A stretch of 64,000 nt of DNA from NCBI GenBank assembly GCA_025964555.1, contig JAOPYQ010000031.1, positions 37,906 through 101,905 on the forward strand, in the 5' to 3' direction. Numbering within the stretch: the stretch's first letter is position 1; the number at the start of each line of letters is the position of its first letter. The notes under the pieces are model-generated. The model did not search any database, had not been told where the DNA came from, and saw nothing but the letters and a program-made list of their open reading frames with translations. This stretch comes from Thermoleophilia bacterium (GTDB taxonomy: Bacteria > Actinomycetota > Thermoleophilia > Gaiellales > SKUG01). The translations under genes were made by a program, and so were the position numbers. This document shows positions 41,527-51,700 of this stretch, piece by piece.

Positions 41527-42444
41527 TCAGGTGTGCGACGGCAGGCGGCCGGCGGGCATGCCGGCGACGATGGCGCTGAAGTCGAGCTCCCCGCTCCACG
41601 CCTCGTGGGCGGCGCCGGTCATGTAGGCCCGGTCGCCGTCGAACTCGATCTCGAGGTCACCGCCGGGCAGGCGCACGGTGACGGTGTCGCCGAGTCCGGC
41701 GTCGGCGCGAGCCGTGAACGCGACGGCGCAGGCGCCCGTGCCACACGCGAGGGTCTCCCCCACCCCGCGTTCCCAGACGCGCATGCGAACGATGCCGGCA
41801 TCGGCGTCGCCGACCTCGTAGAACTCGATGTTCGAGCGGTCCGGAAAGTGTGAGTGGTGCTCCGCGGCCGACCCGAAGCGGTGCAGGTCATGTCCTTCGG
41901 GCTCGCGACGGACGACGAAGTGGGGATTGCCGACGCTCACCACGCGACCCGAGAGGACGTACCCCGCGAGGTCGCCGTCGACGGACCCGAGGTCGATCTC
42001 GTGGATGCCGTCGGTCGTCAGGTCGCCCATGTCGACGCGAACGCGTCCGTCCTCGAGGATCGTCGGACGCATGACGCCCCCCGCCGTCTCGATGCCGAAC
42101 GAGCCGTCGACGCCCGGCGTGACGATGCCGCGTTCGACGAGGAAGCGCGCGGCGACACGGATGCCGTTGCCGCACATGTCCGCCATGGAGCCGTCGGCGT
42201 TGTGGATGAGCATCCGCGCGTCGGCGTCCTCGACCGTCGGCGGGCCGAGCACGAGGATCCCGTCGCCGCCCACGCCGAAGTTGCGATCGGTCACGGCGAT
42301 GACGGCGTCGTCCTCGATGCGGGGCCGTCGATCTCCGAGCCATTCGCCGACGTAGGCGGAGCCGCCCCCGCGGGCAGTGTTGAGGTCATCCTCGGTGAGG
42401 ATCAGGAAGTCGTTGCCGATGCCGTGCCACTTGGAGAAGCGCAT
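41527..42444 (-). CDS. dapF: Diaminopimelate epimerase
   Basis: A 305-residue two-lobe enzyme converting LL-DAP to meso-DAP for lysine and cell wall. It has the catalytic cysteines C91 (ADMCGNGIRVAARF) and C234 (GETLACGTGACAVAF), the opening KWHGIGNDFLIL and the central VGNPHFVV. The family is about 275 residues; the extra length lies in an acidic insert after residue 15 (DDLNTARGGGSAYVGEWLGD). Together with the LL-DAP-type aminotransferase it suggests a meso-DAP cell wall. Confidence 0.95.
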   Translation of the reverse strand: MRFSKWHGIGNDFLILTEDDLNTARGGGSAYVGEWLGDRRPRIEDDAVIAVTDRNFGVGGDGILVLGPPTVEDADARMLIHNADGSMADMCGNGIRVAARFLVERGIVTPGVDGSFGIETAGGVMRPTILEDGRVRVDMGDLTTDGIHEIDLGSVDGDLAGYVLSGRVVSVGNPHFVVRREPEGHDLHRFGSAAEHHSHFPDRSNIEFYEVGDADAGIVRMRVWERGVGETLACGTGACAVAFTARADAGLGDTVTVRLPGGDLEIEFDGDRAYMTGAAHEAWSGELDFSAIVAGMPAGRLPSHT

Positions 42445-42477
42445 GCGCCGATTCTACCGCTGCGTAGGATCCCCATC

Positions 42478-43263
42478 ATGGCGATCACTCCGTTCCAGCG
42501 CGACAGCTCCGGCGATCCACGGTTCGACGTGGAACGTGCCCGGGCCGAGGTTGATGCTGCGGTCACCTCGGGCGATGCGCGCGCCGAGGCCGCGAGCCTC
42601 GTGCGCCTCGCGACTGGACTGCAGTACGCGGGGCGTCACACGGAGGCCGTCGCCACCTTCGGGTTCGTGCTCGATCGAGCCGGCGAACCCGGGTTCGATG
42701 CGTACGAGCACTTCGCGTGGCAGCACCTGGGCAAGTGCCTGGTCGAGATGGGGCGCCTTCCCGAGGCGCTCGCCGCGTTCCATCGCGCGCTGGCGATCCG
42801 GGTGCTGCTCGACGACGCGGGCCTGGTCGCGTCCTCGCGTCGCGCGCTCGATGCGGCGTCGGGACTGTCGATGGTGCGCGTCGGCATCGGCGCGGTCGTG
42901 CGTCGCGCCGATGGTGCGCTGCTCATGGTGCGACGCAGCGGGGTGCACGGCGATGGCACCTGGGCGACGCCGGGCGGACATCTCGACTTCGGCGAGACGC
43001 CTGAGGCGTGCGCGCTGCGCGAGGCGCACGAGGAGACCGGGGTCACGGCGGAGAACCCGCGCCTCGTCGCCACGACCAACGACGTGATGACTGCCGATGG
43101 TCGTCACTACGTCACGCTCTGGGTGCTGCTCGACCATGTGGCCGGCGCGGGCGAGGCCCTGGCGACGCATGAGCTGAGCGAGGTCCGCTGGTTCGCGCGC
43201 GACGAGCTGCCGTCGCCGCTGTTCGCCTCGACCGCGAACGCGATCGCGACCGGCGCGTTCTAG
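42478..43263 (+). CDS. TPR-Nudix fusion protein
   Basis: A 261-residue protein. Residues 20-125 form three helical pairs of TPR type (AASLVRLATGLQYAGRHTEA, FAWQHLGKCLVEMGRLPEAL). The rest is a Nudix domain with its box in GGHLDFGETPEACALREAHE followed by ETG (166-188) and RADGALLMVRRSG at the substrate side. Nudix domains of the MutT/NUDT15 type clean damaged nucleotides; the TPR part suggests recruitment by a protein partner. I do not know of a characterised protein with this fusion. The stop overlaps the stop of the converging metallophosphoesterase gene. Confidence 0.8.
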   Translation: MAITPFQRDSSGDPRFDVERARAEVDAAVTSGDARAEAASLVRLATGLQYAGRHTEAVATFGFVLDRAGEPGFDAYEHFAWQHLGKCLVEMGRLPEALAAFHRALAIRVLLDDAGLVASSRRALDAASGLSMVRVGIGAVVRRADGALLMVRRSGVHGDGTWATPGGHLDFGETPEACALREAHEETGVTAENPRLVATTNDVMTADGRHYVTLWVLLDHVAGAGEALATHELSEVRWFARDELPSPLFASTANAIATGAF

Positions 43264-44330
43264 TCCGCGGCCTCGACGGGTGACACCTCGCGCACCGTCG
43301 GCGTACCGGGTGTGTTGTTCTCGATCACGAACGTGTCGCGCACGCTGCCGTTGCGAACGATGTAGCGCCCGACGAGTCGATCGTCAGTGACTTCCACCTC
43401 GACGTGACCGAAGTCGACGTCGCGGTACGCGCCGTGGGACGGCACCTTCTGGCGGAAGGGGTGCAGCGACTGCCCGCCGCCACCGGTCACGACCTCGATC
43501 GTGCCGTTCGCGTTGAGCGGCTGCGAGCGCTGGTAGTTGTGCTCGTGACCGCTCAGCAGCAGGTCAACGCCGTGCTTGGCGAGCAGCGGGCCGAGGTACT
43601 CCTTGTTCGGTCCGTTGTCACCGGGCGTGCCGTCGAAGAGCGGGTGGTGGAAGTAGAGGACCTTCCAGTCGGCGGTGCTCGCGCCGAGGTCCTTGTCGAG
43701 CCACGTCAGCTGCGGGCTGCCCGGCGCGAGGCTCTCGTTCGTGTTGACCGAGACGAAGTGCACGCCCTTCACGTCGTAGCTGTAGAAGCGCGCGTTGTCG
43801 AGCTCGGGGAAACGCTTGAAGTACGGCACACCGTCGGGTTCGCGACGAAGGTCGTGGTTGCCGAGCGCAGGGCGCACGACCAGCTCCTCACGAACACGGC
43901 CGAACCACTTCGGCGGATCCCACTTCCTGGCGAACTCCTCCTCGGTGCCGTTGTAGTACACGTTGTCACCGGTCGTCAGCAGCACTTCGGGCTTGCCGGC
44001 GATGACGTTGTCGGCGATCTCGTCGAGCGGCGAGTGGCCGCTGCCGTAGTCACCGATCGCGGAGAACTTCCACGAGCCGGGGGTCGGGGCGACCGGCGGG
44101 TTCGGCGTGCCGCCACGGAAGACGACCTTGTTGATGAGCTTCACTGCGCCCCAGAAGGGATCGAGCAGCGGCTTCGGCAGTCCGTTGCCCACGTGGTCGA
44201 GGACCTCGTGGTACAGCGGCTCCTTCGCATACGGGGTCTTCGGCGGCGGAACGAGCTGGTTCCAGTCCTTCGCCGCATGGGGCGCGGAGATCGGCGGACC
44301 GGGGTTTCGAGGCACGGGAATCATCGTCAC
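43260..44330 (-). CDS. Metallophosphoesterase (purple acid phosphatase-like), no signal peptide
   Basis: A 354-356 residue calcineurin-like phosphoesterase with all metal motifs: GDYGSG, LLTTGDNVYYNG, RPALGNHD, LYFHHPLF and LLLSGHEHNYQR. Residues 1-90 are Pro-rich and lack any signal peptide (IPVPRNPGPPISAPHAAKD, VPPPKTPYAKEPLYHEVLDH). Most related enzymes of this type are exported by a Sec or Tat signal, so the plain Pro-rich leader is odd and could be a non-classical secretion tag. Either GTG at 44330 or ATG two codons on is the start. Confidence 0.82.
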   Translation of the reverse strand: MTMIPVPRNPGPPISAPHAAKDWNQLVPPPKTPYAKEPLYHEVLDHVGNGLPKPLLDPFWGAVKLINKVVFRGGTPNPPVAPTPGSWKFSAIGDYGSGHSPLDEIADNVIAGKPEVLLTTGDNVYYNGTEEEFARKWDPPKWFGRVREELVVRPALGNHDLRREPDGVPYFKRFPELDNARFYSYDVKGVHFVSVNTNESLAPGSPQLTWLDKDLGASTADWKVLYFHHPLFDGTPGDNGPNKEYLGPLLAKHGVDLLLSGHEHNYQRSQPLNANGTIEVVTGGGGQSLHPFRQKVPSHGAYRDVDFGHVEVEVTDDRLVGRYIVRNGSVRDTFVIENNTPGTPTVREVSPVEAAD

Positions 44331-44515
44331 GCGATGCTAGGGGCCCGGCCATCGAGGAGTCACGGGAATCCCGCGGTCGTGGCATGCGCGGCCGTGGGTG
44401 CGGCCGCGGCGGGCCAGCGGCGTCGGGAACCTGCCGGCGTGGGTCGTCGCGAGCGGATGTACGGGCGACGAACCCCCGTCACCGCGTCCCTCGCCACCCT
44501 CCGGAGGCCCCGCTC

Positions 44516-45742
44516 GTGCAGGTCCAGGCAACAGCGCCACGCATCACCTCTGCCGCCTCCCTTCCCAAGGGCGTGGCGATCCCCGACGCCGAAGTCACGA
44601 ACCTGGCGCAGCGCCCCGATTCGAGCCTGCCGATGCTCGCGCCGATCGGCGGCTCGACCATCAAGCTCCTCACCGACGAAGGCGAAGTGCTGCCCGACAT
44701 GCTCGCCGCCGCCAGGGGCGCACAGAAGAGCATCGACCTGACGATGTTCTCGCTGGCTGACTCGGGTGCCGGCAAGCAGATGATCGACTCGCTCGTGGAG
44801 CGCTCGACCAAGGGCGTGCAGGTGCGCGTCACGCTCGACCAGGTCGGCAGCGCGGTCTTCCCCGTCGGCGCCGGCAAGCAGATGGTCGACCGCATGGAAG
44901 CCGCAGGCGTCCAGGTCGCGGTCAACGGTCGCGTCAAGGGCGGCAAGCTCAACGCGGTCGACCACCGAAAGCTGCTGGTCGTCGACGACAAGCTCGCCTA
45001 TACCGGCGGCATGAACCTCTCCAAGAAGTTCGGCAAGTGGCACGACGTGATGGTCCGCGTCGACGGCCCGGCCGCCGCACGCCTCGGCGCGCACTTCGTG
45101 GACCGCTGGACCGACCTGTCCGGCGCGGCCACCAAGGCGGCCCCCGCGATGACCGGCGGCCGCACCCTCGCCTCCACCGCGCCGGCCGGCATCGCCCAGG
45201 CGGGCGACGGCGTGTCACTGCTCGCCAACTTCCCCGGTCGAGACATGCATGCGAGCGAGCACCTGCTCGACAACCTCGCGAAGGCCGAGAAGCGTGCGTG
45301 GATCCTGACTCCGACGCTGTCGGATCCAGCCGTGGTGCAGGCGCTCAAGGAAGCAGCCGCACGGGGTGTCGACGCTCGAGTCGCGGTGAGCGGTCCCGAG
45401 GGCTGGATCGGCACGCGCGCGCTCGGCGTGATCGGCTCGACGTTCTACCGCGAGCTCGTCAGCTCGGGCGTGAAGGTGTACGAGCAGCCCGGCATGAGCC
45501 ACGCCAAGGTGTCACTCGTCGATGACGTCGCGTCGGTCGGCTCGCTCAACATGACTCGCCGCGCGATGATGTGGGACCACGAACTCATGCTCGCGAGCGA
45601 CGAGAAGTCGTTCGTCGGGCAGATCGAGCAGCTGTTCACGACCGACTTCGCGAAGTCGAACCTGGTCACGCAGGAGCGCGCGGATTCCAGGGGCGCGCAG
45701 GTCGGCGAGGCGATCCGCAAGGGCATCGGCCTCAAGTGGTGA
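44516..45742 (+). CDS. Phospholipase D/cardiolipin synthase-family protein without membrane anchor
   Basis: A 408-residue protein with two HxKxxxxD motifs: H150-K152-D157 (DHRKLLVVDD) and H329-K331-D336 (SHAKVSLVDD), each followed by a GG/GSxNxxxR-like loop (TGGMNLSKK, GSLNMTRR). Cardiolipin synthases carry N-terminal membrane helices, but here the first 45 residues are Ala/Pro/Thr-rich with no hydrophobic segment (ATAPRITSAASLPKGVAIPD). So it is either cytoplasmic or exported by an unusual route. The GTG start has GGAGG 8 bases upstream. Its end overlaps miaA by 11 bases. Confidence 0.85.
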   Translation: MQVQATAPRITSAASLPKGVAIPDAEVTNLAQRPDSSLPMLAPIGGSTIKLLTDEGEVLPDMLAAARGAQKSIDLTMFSLADSGAGKQMIDSLVERSTKGVQVRVTLDQVGSAVFPVGAGKQMVDRMEAAGVQVAVNGRVKGGKLNAVDHRKLLVVDDKLAYTGGMNLSKKFGKWHDVMVRVDGPAAARLGAHFVDRWTDLSGAATKAAPAMTGGRTLASTAPAGIAQAGDGVSLLANFPGRDMHASEHLLDNLAKAEKRAWILTPTLSDPAVVQALKEAAARGVDARVAVSGPEGWIGTRALGVIGSTFYRELVSSGVKVYEQPGMSHAKVSLVDDVASVGSLNMTRRAMMWDHELMLASDEKSFVGQIEQLFTTDFAKSNLVTQERADSRGAQVGEAIRKGIGLKW

Positions 45743-46688
45743 GACCCAGCACGGCCTGGGCGATCCGGTCGACGTCGCCGTCGGTCGCATCGACCAGCTC
45801 GATGCCGGGCCAGCGGCGCGCCCACGTGTCCTGACGCTTGGCGTACTGACGCGTCCGCGTCGCCATCAGCTCGATCGCGTGCTCACGAGTCCACTCCCCG
45901 CGCAGCACCCCGAGGCAGTCCTCGAGCCCGTGCAGCTTGCGGGCCGTGCTCGAGAACACCTCGCCAGCCCGAGCGCCGTCGGCGCCGGCGAGCGCGGCGA
46001 CCTCGTCGAGCACGCCCGCATCGAACATCCTGGACGTGCGCCCCGTGATGCGCTCGCGGATCACCGGGCGTTCGACCTGCAGGTGCACGAGCACCGTGCC
46101 GTGTCGGTGCGGCGCATCCCAGTGCGAGGCACCGTCGGGCGAGATCGATCCACCGAGGCGCGCGACCTCGAGCGCCCGCACGACGCGCGGCCGATCGTTG
46201 GGGTGCGTGCGCGTACCGACCCGGGGATCGAGCGCGGCGAGCTCGGCGTGCAGCGCGTCGCCCTCCCCCGCTTCCCACCGACGTTCGAGCTCGGCGCGCA
46301 GGACCGGATCGCTGAGCGCGGCCGGGCCGTGGTCGGCGGCCGGCAGCTCCGTGACGGCTGCCTGCAGGTAGAGCCCGGATCCGCCGCACGCGACGGCATG
46401 CCCGGTCGTCGCGACGAGGTCGTCGATCTCCTGGTGGGACTGGTCGGCGAAGCCCACGAACGATGCGACGTGATCCATGCCCCACACGCCCACCATCCGG
46501 TGTGGTGCGATCGCATCGTGTTCCGGCCCGGGCTGGTTGGTGAGGATCGGCAGCCCGCGGTAGCACTGCGCCGGATCGCAGTTGACGACCTCGGTGCCGA
46601 GCGCGGCCGCGACGCGGACCGCGACCTCGGTCTTGCCCGATCCGGTGGGACCGTAGATGGCGACGACGGGTGGCGCGCTGGAAGACAT
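45732..46688 (-). CDS. miaA: tRNA dimethylallyltransferase MiaA
   Basis: A 318-residue enzyme that adds a dimethylallyl group to A37 of UNN-decoding tRNAs. P-loop GPTGSGKTE near residue 13, NCDPAQCYRGLPILTNQP and VGGTGLY-like CGGSGLYLQAAV, and THPNDRPRVVRALEV are family signatures. In the classical sequence the QxY of the second motif is DSxQ-Y; here it reads DPAQCYR, a small deviation. It works upstream of MiaB, which is encoded 0.5 kb away. Confidence 0.92.
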   Translation of the reverse strand: MSSSAPPVVAIYGPTGSGKTEVAVRVAAALGTEVVNCDPAQCYRGLPILTNQPGPEHDAIAPHRMVGVWGMDHVASFVGFADQSHQEIDDLVATTGHAVACGGSGLYLQAAVTELPAADHGPAALSDPVLRAELERRWEAGEGDALHAELAALDPRVGTRTHPNDRPRVVRALEVARLGGSISPDGASHWDAPHRHGTVLVHLQVERPVIRERITGRTSRMFDAGVLDEVAALAGADGARAGEVFSSTARKLHGLEDCLGVLRGEWTREHAIELMATRTRQYAKRQDTWARRWPGIELVDATDGDVDRIAQAVLGLTT

Positions 46689-46712
46689 CGCGCCGACTCT
46701 ACGCGCTACGAG

Positions 46713-47183
46713 TCAGTGCGCGGCGGACCTCGCGGGCGCGTCGCTGACGCAGGATGCGGGCAGGCCGAGCCCCTCCGCTGCCTGGCGATCACGACCCGTG
46801 AACTCGACGAGCTCGACGGAGGCATCCTGCAGCGCGGCTCGATCGTCCGCGCGAAGCGCTCCGGCGAAGTCGCGAATGATCCCCTGGCCCTCGCCCTGCA
46901 GCGCGACCCAGCGCGCGACCTGGTCGTCGCCGTCCGGTTGATCGACGGCGCGCAGCTCCGACAGGTAGGGCTTCATGTCGACGAGCAGCGCGTCGAGCTC
47001 GTCCGCGAGTTCCTCCTGCGTGGCATCCGCGGGAGGCTCGTGGCGCCCCGCGACACGTTCGTAACGGTCACAGATCGGCGCGACCGAACGGGCCCAGTCC
47101 GATCGCGTGGCCCCACCGCAGCCCGACGCGATCAGCGCCGCGAGCACGACGACCGATGCCACTTGTTTCGGAACGTTACGCAT
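46713..47183 (-). CDS. Small lipoprotein of unknown function
   Basis: A 156-residue exported lipoprotein. The signal peptide (MRNVPKQVASVVVLAALIAS) ends in a lipobox ASGC, so the mature protein starts at a lipidated Cys. The rest is helical and acidic, with two further Cys (VAPICDRY and LPASCVSD) that may form a disulphide. Ribosome binding site GGGGAGAG. It lies between miaA and miaB on the same strand. No family recognised. Confidence 0.72.
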   Translation of the reverse strand: MRNVPKQVASVVVLAALIASGCGGATRSDWARSVAPICDRYERVAGRHEPPADATQEELADELDALLVDMKPYLSELRAVDQPDGDDQVARWVALQGEGQGIIRDFAGALRADDRAALQDASVELVEFTGRDRQAAEGLGLPASCVSDAPARSAAH

Positions 47184-47234
47184 GCCGAGACTCTCCCCGG
47201 ACATGGAACAGTTAGTGCAGCTTCGACGTTCGTA

Positions 47235-48629
47235 TCAAGAGCGTAGGTCGGTCGCGACGAGCTGGCGCCCGAGCATCGACTCGGAGTTGGCGTGCACGAT
47301 GTCGACGGGGACGATCTCGCCCGCCCGGGCGTCCCCCTCGAAGTTGACCTTCACGTTGTGCGGTGTGCGGCCGTGCAGGCGCTGGCGCTGGCGCACCGTG
47401 GAATCCGAACGGTCCTCCACGAGCACCGGCTGCACCGTGCCGACGAAGCGCTGGTGGCGCTCGGTCGCGATGCCGCGCACGACGTCGATCAGGTGGCTGA
47501 GGCGCCGGTGCTGTTCCTCGTTCGGGATGAAGTCGTCGACGAGGCCCGCTGCCTCGGTGCCCGTGCGAGGCGAGTAGATGAACGTGTAGGCGCCGTCGAA
47601 CTCGACCTCGCGACACACCTCCACCGTCTCGAGGAACTCTGCTTCGGTCTCCCCCGGGAAGCCGACGATGATGTCGGTGGAGAGCGAGATGTCGGGGATC
47701 GCGGCGCGGATCTTCTCGGCGAGCGCGACGAAGCGTTCGCGCGAATAGGTGCGGCGCATGGCCTTGAGGACGCGGGAGGAGCCGGCCTGCAGCGGCAGGT
47801 GCAGCTGCGGCATGACGGCGTCGCACTCGGCCATCGCCGCGATGACGTCGTCGCGCATGTGTGCGGGGTGCGGGCTGGTGTAGCGAATCCGATCGATGCC
47901 GTCGACGGCATCCACTGCGCGCAGCAGCTCGGCGAAGGTGCGCGGTGAGCCGTCGCGAGGCAGCTCGTTGCCGTAGCTGTTGACGTTCTGGCCGAGCAGC
48001 GAGACCTCGCGCACGCCATCGGCGGCGAGGCGCTCGACCTCGGAGACGATGTCGGTGAAGCTGCGGCTCTGCTCGCGACCGCGCACGGCGGGGACGATGC
48101 AGTAGGCGCACTTCATGTTGCAGCCCATCGAGATCTGCACCCACGCCTGGTGGGGGCGCTCGCGCTGCGTGGGCAGCTCGGCGGCGAAGCTGCGCTCGTC
48201 ACCGATGCCATAGAAGCCTTCGCCGTGGCCTGGCACGTGGCCGACGCCTGCACCCTCGCCTTCGGCGAGTTCGAGGTAGTTGCCCAGGTCATGGATGCGA
48301 CCCGGGCCGAATGCCACGTCCACCCACGGGAACTCGCGCAGCAGGTTGTCCTTCTGCGCTTCGACGAGGCATCCGCCGACCGCGATGACCTGCGCGCCCT
48401 TGCGCCGCCGCTTGGAGCCCTTGGCGTGCTTGAGCTGGTCGTAGAGCTTCTGGTCGGGCTTCTCGCGGATCGTGCACGTGTTGAACACGAGCACGTCGGC
48501 GTCGTCGGCGTCGGCGGCGGCGACCATGCCGCGCCCTTCGAGCATGCCGGTGATGCGCTCGCTGTCGTGCGCGTTCATCTGGCAGCCGAACGTGAGGACG
48601 TGGTAGCGCTGGGGGTCCGGGGAGGTCAC
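47235..48629 (-). CDS. miaB: tRNA methylthiotransferase MiaB
   Basis: A 464-residue radical-SAM enzyme that makes ms2i6A37. The UPF0004 domain holds C16 (TFGCQMN), C52 (NTCTIRE) and C87 (GGCLVE) for one cluster; the radical-SAM Cys triad is C170, C174, C177 (GCNMKCAYC); the TRAM domain is C-terminal. The GTG start gives the family N-terminus right before YHVLTFGCQMN. MiaA, its substrate supplier, is encoded nearby in the same direction. Confidence 0.94.
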   Translation of the reverse strand: MTSPDPQRYHVLTFGCQMNAHDSERITGMLEGRGMVAAADADDADVLVFNTCTIREKPDQKLYDQLKHAKGSKRRRKGAQVIAVGGCLVEAQKDNLLREFPWVDVAFGPGRIHDLGNYLELAEGEGAGVGHVPGHGEGFYGIGDERSFAAELPTQRERPHQAWVQISMGCNMKCAYCIVPAVRGREQSRSFTDIVSEVERLAADGVREVSLLGQNVNSYGNELPRDGSPRTFAELLRAVDAVDGIDRIRYTSPHPAHMRDDVIAAMAECDAVMPQLHLPLQAGSSRVLKAMRRTYSRERFVALAEKIRAAIPDISLSTDIIVGFPGETEAEFLETVEVCREVEFDGAYTFIYSPRTGTEAAGLVDDFIPNEEQHRRLSHLIDVVRGIATERHQRFVGTVQPVLVEDRSDSTVRQRQRLHGRTPHNVKVNFEGDARAGEIVPVDIVHANSESMLGRQLVATDLRS

Positions 48630-48705
48630 GAGGAAAGGGTATCCGATCCTCGTGCGTGCGGGCGTGGTCCTCACGTGCGCGCGTGTTCGTGTCGATGGTG
48701 CAGGG

Positions 48706-51700
48706 ATGCGACGATGTGCCCACGTCCTGCTGCTGGCGATCTGCGTGCTGCTGTGCGCGTCGATGCCGGCGCACGCAGACGGCTGGCGCGACGGCAACCT
48801 CCACGGTGGCGGCTACGTCGTGGCGACGCGGTTCCATCCGACCGATTCGCGGCACGTGCTGCTCGCGACCGATGTCGGCGGCCTGCACGTGTCCGATGAC
48901 GGCGGGAAGACGTGGCACCTGCGTGGCACGTCGCACCTGGCGAGCAAGGGCAAGCGCATCGCGGACGTGGAATGGCATCCGACGATGCCGAACGTCGCCT
49001 ACGCGCTCGTCGGGGATGGCCCTGCGTCATCCGGTGCGGTGCTGGTCAGCACGGATTTCGGCTGGACCTGGCAGCAACTCGCGACCGGCGTTGCAGGGGC
49101 CGGCAACCACGTGGTCGCCGGGGACGGACTGTCGGATGCGCATCCGCGCAGCATTGGTCGGCTCATCGTCGTGGATCCGACGCGGTCGCTCCTGTACGTC
49201 GGCAGCTACGACGCGGGAATCGTGCGCCAGCCGCTCGCGGCCGACGGCACTGCATCCGGTGCGTGGAGCACGATCGCGATGGGTTCGGGCGGCGTCAACG
49301 ATCGCTCGTTCGTGCGCGGCATCGCGATCGACGACGTGGATCCCACGACGCTGTACGTGGCCACGGCACAGGGCGTGTCGGTGCGACCGACCGGGACGTG
49401 GCGGATCGGCAGCGCCAACCAGGCATCGCCGACGGTCGAGCAATTGACGTCCGGTCCCGCGTCACCCGAGGAGCTCGACGTCCTCGACGGCAACCTCTAT
49501 GCGGTCGCGAACCCGACCACGCTCGCGCAGCGCGGGCTCTATCGGCTCGCCAACGCGGACGCGGCTGCTGCCGGAGCGGCGTGGCGTCAGGTGCAGGGCA
49601 TCGCCTCGACGGATGCCGCGACCTCGTTCTACGGCATCGAAGCAGAACGACGCGGCATGCAGACGCGCATCTGGGTGACCGCCGACGATGCGTGGCGCGT
49701 CGGCGGCAACCCCGAGGGCTACCACGTCGTGGGTCGGGGCGAGAGCCTCGACGGGTTCGCCACGGATGGCACGTGGACTGCGTTGCCGGGGCAACGGACG
49801 GATGCGCCGAACGACGTGGGCGGTCCGACGCACGGCGGCGTGCCGGACGCGTTCTGGAAGTTCGGCGTCCCTGCGAACGGCGTGTACTGTTGGCTCGGCT
49901 ACGACCCGCAGTTCACCGCGAGCGCGATCGCGGTCGACCCGAACGATGGCGACACGGTCGTGATGGCCGGACAGTGCACCGCATGGCGCAGCACGGACGC
50001 CGGCGCGACGTGGTATCCGGTACCCGAAGGCATCCAGCTGCTCGTCAATTCGAGGATCGCGGCAGATCCCGAGACATCGGGGCGAGCGTTCATCGCGAGC
50101 GCCGACATGCGCGGGTTCTCCACGACCGACGGCTTCGTCACTCCGAAGCTGCTCGGCATCAAGGAGGACCTGCCGACCGTCGACAGCGCCGCGAACAACG
50201 CCAACGCGCTGTGGATCGACTCGGCAGCGACGCCGAACGCGACCTACCTGTCGTTCGGCGACAGCGACACGAACACGCGCGGCTACCTGGTGCGCAACAC
50301 GGATCCGTTCGGCGCGGGCGACGGCACGTGGGAGTACCTCATCACCCCTACCGACGGGACGCTGGGCGCCGACCAGGGCAAGCGCATCGACGGTGTGGGC
50401 GTCGTGCGCGATCCGGCATCGCCGACGACGGAGATCGTCCTTGCCTCCGTGCAGAACAGCGGCATCTGGCGCAAGGTCGGATCCGGGCCGTGGACGAAGG
50501 CGAGCGGGTTCACCACCTCGGGCTACGACCTCTACCCAGCGACCGTCCAGTTCGGCTGGCGCCCCGGGATGACGAAGGTCTACATGTACGACCGAGAGAC
50601 CGGCCTGTACCGCAGCGACGACTACGGTGCGACGTGGACGCTCGTGCTCACCTCGCCGAGCGGCAGCAACAACCGCCAGGGATCCCTCGCGGTGCACCCG
50701 ACCAACCAGAACGTCGTGTACATCGCCACCTACACGTACGTGCGATCGGTGACGAATGCCGGAACCGCGGGACCGGGCCTCGGCACGACCCTCAACCTCG
50801 GCATGGAGTACTCGGGCGGAGCGACGATCGGCCACCCTGGCGCGATCGCGATCTCGCCCGCCGGAAAGATCTACGTGACGACGTCCGTTCGGCAGACCGC
50901 GACACCGGATTACGGACGCATCTACCGGGCGACAGCCGATCCATCGGGCACAGGGATCGTCGGCGGCTGGACGGACGTGAGCGACAACAACTGGCGCGCG
51001 ATGGCGAGCGATGTCGCGGAGCTGTCGGTCGGCCCTGACGAGACCGTCTACGCCGGCCAGGGCAACGCGACGCTGGTGCTCGACGAGGGCGCGACGAGCG
51101 CGGACGCGACGCCGCCCACGGTGACGCGAACGACGCCGGCCGCATCGCCGCACACGTGGAATGCGCCCACGACGGCAGCGTGGACGGCGACGGATGCGAG
51201 CGGAATCGAACTCGTCACGTTCCGACTGGACGGGGTCGCCATCGATGCGCGTCACGCGCCGCCGTACTCGATCGTGATCGACCCTGCCGGCAGGTCGGTG
51301 GGAACCCACCAGCTCCAGGTCACCGCACGGGACGAACAGGGCAACGTCGCGTCGAGCACGCTCGACCTGGTCGTGCCGGCAGCACCACCCCCGCCTCCGC
51401 CCCCGGACGTGACCGCGCCAGTGCTCACGCGGACGTCGCCCACGAGCAATCCTCATGCGTGGACGGCATCGGTCGCATCGACCTGGAACGCGACCGACGC
51501 CGGCGGCATCGCGGACGTGACCTTCCGCCTCGACGGCGCGCTGCTCTCGACCGATTCGGCGCCGCCCTACGCGGTCACGCTCGACCCGACCGGCCGGGGA
51601 GCCGGGACGTACGTGCTGCAGGTGACGGCACGCGACGCCTCGAACAACACCGCCGCCGCGACGCTCGACCTGGTGGTGGCGGCCCCCTCGACGACGACAC

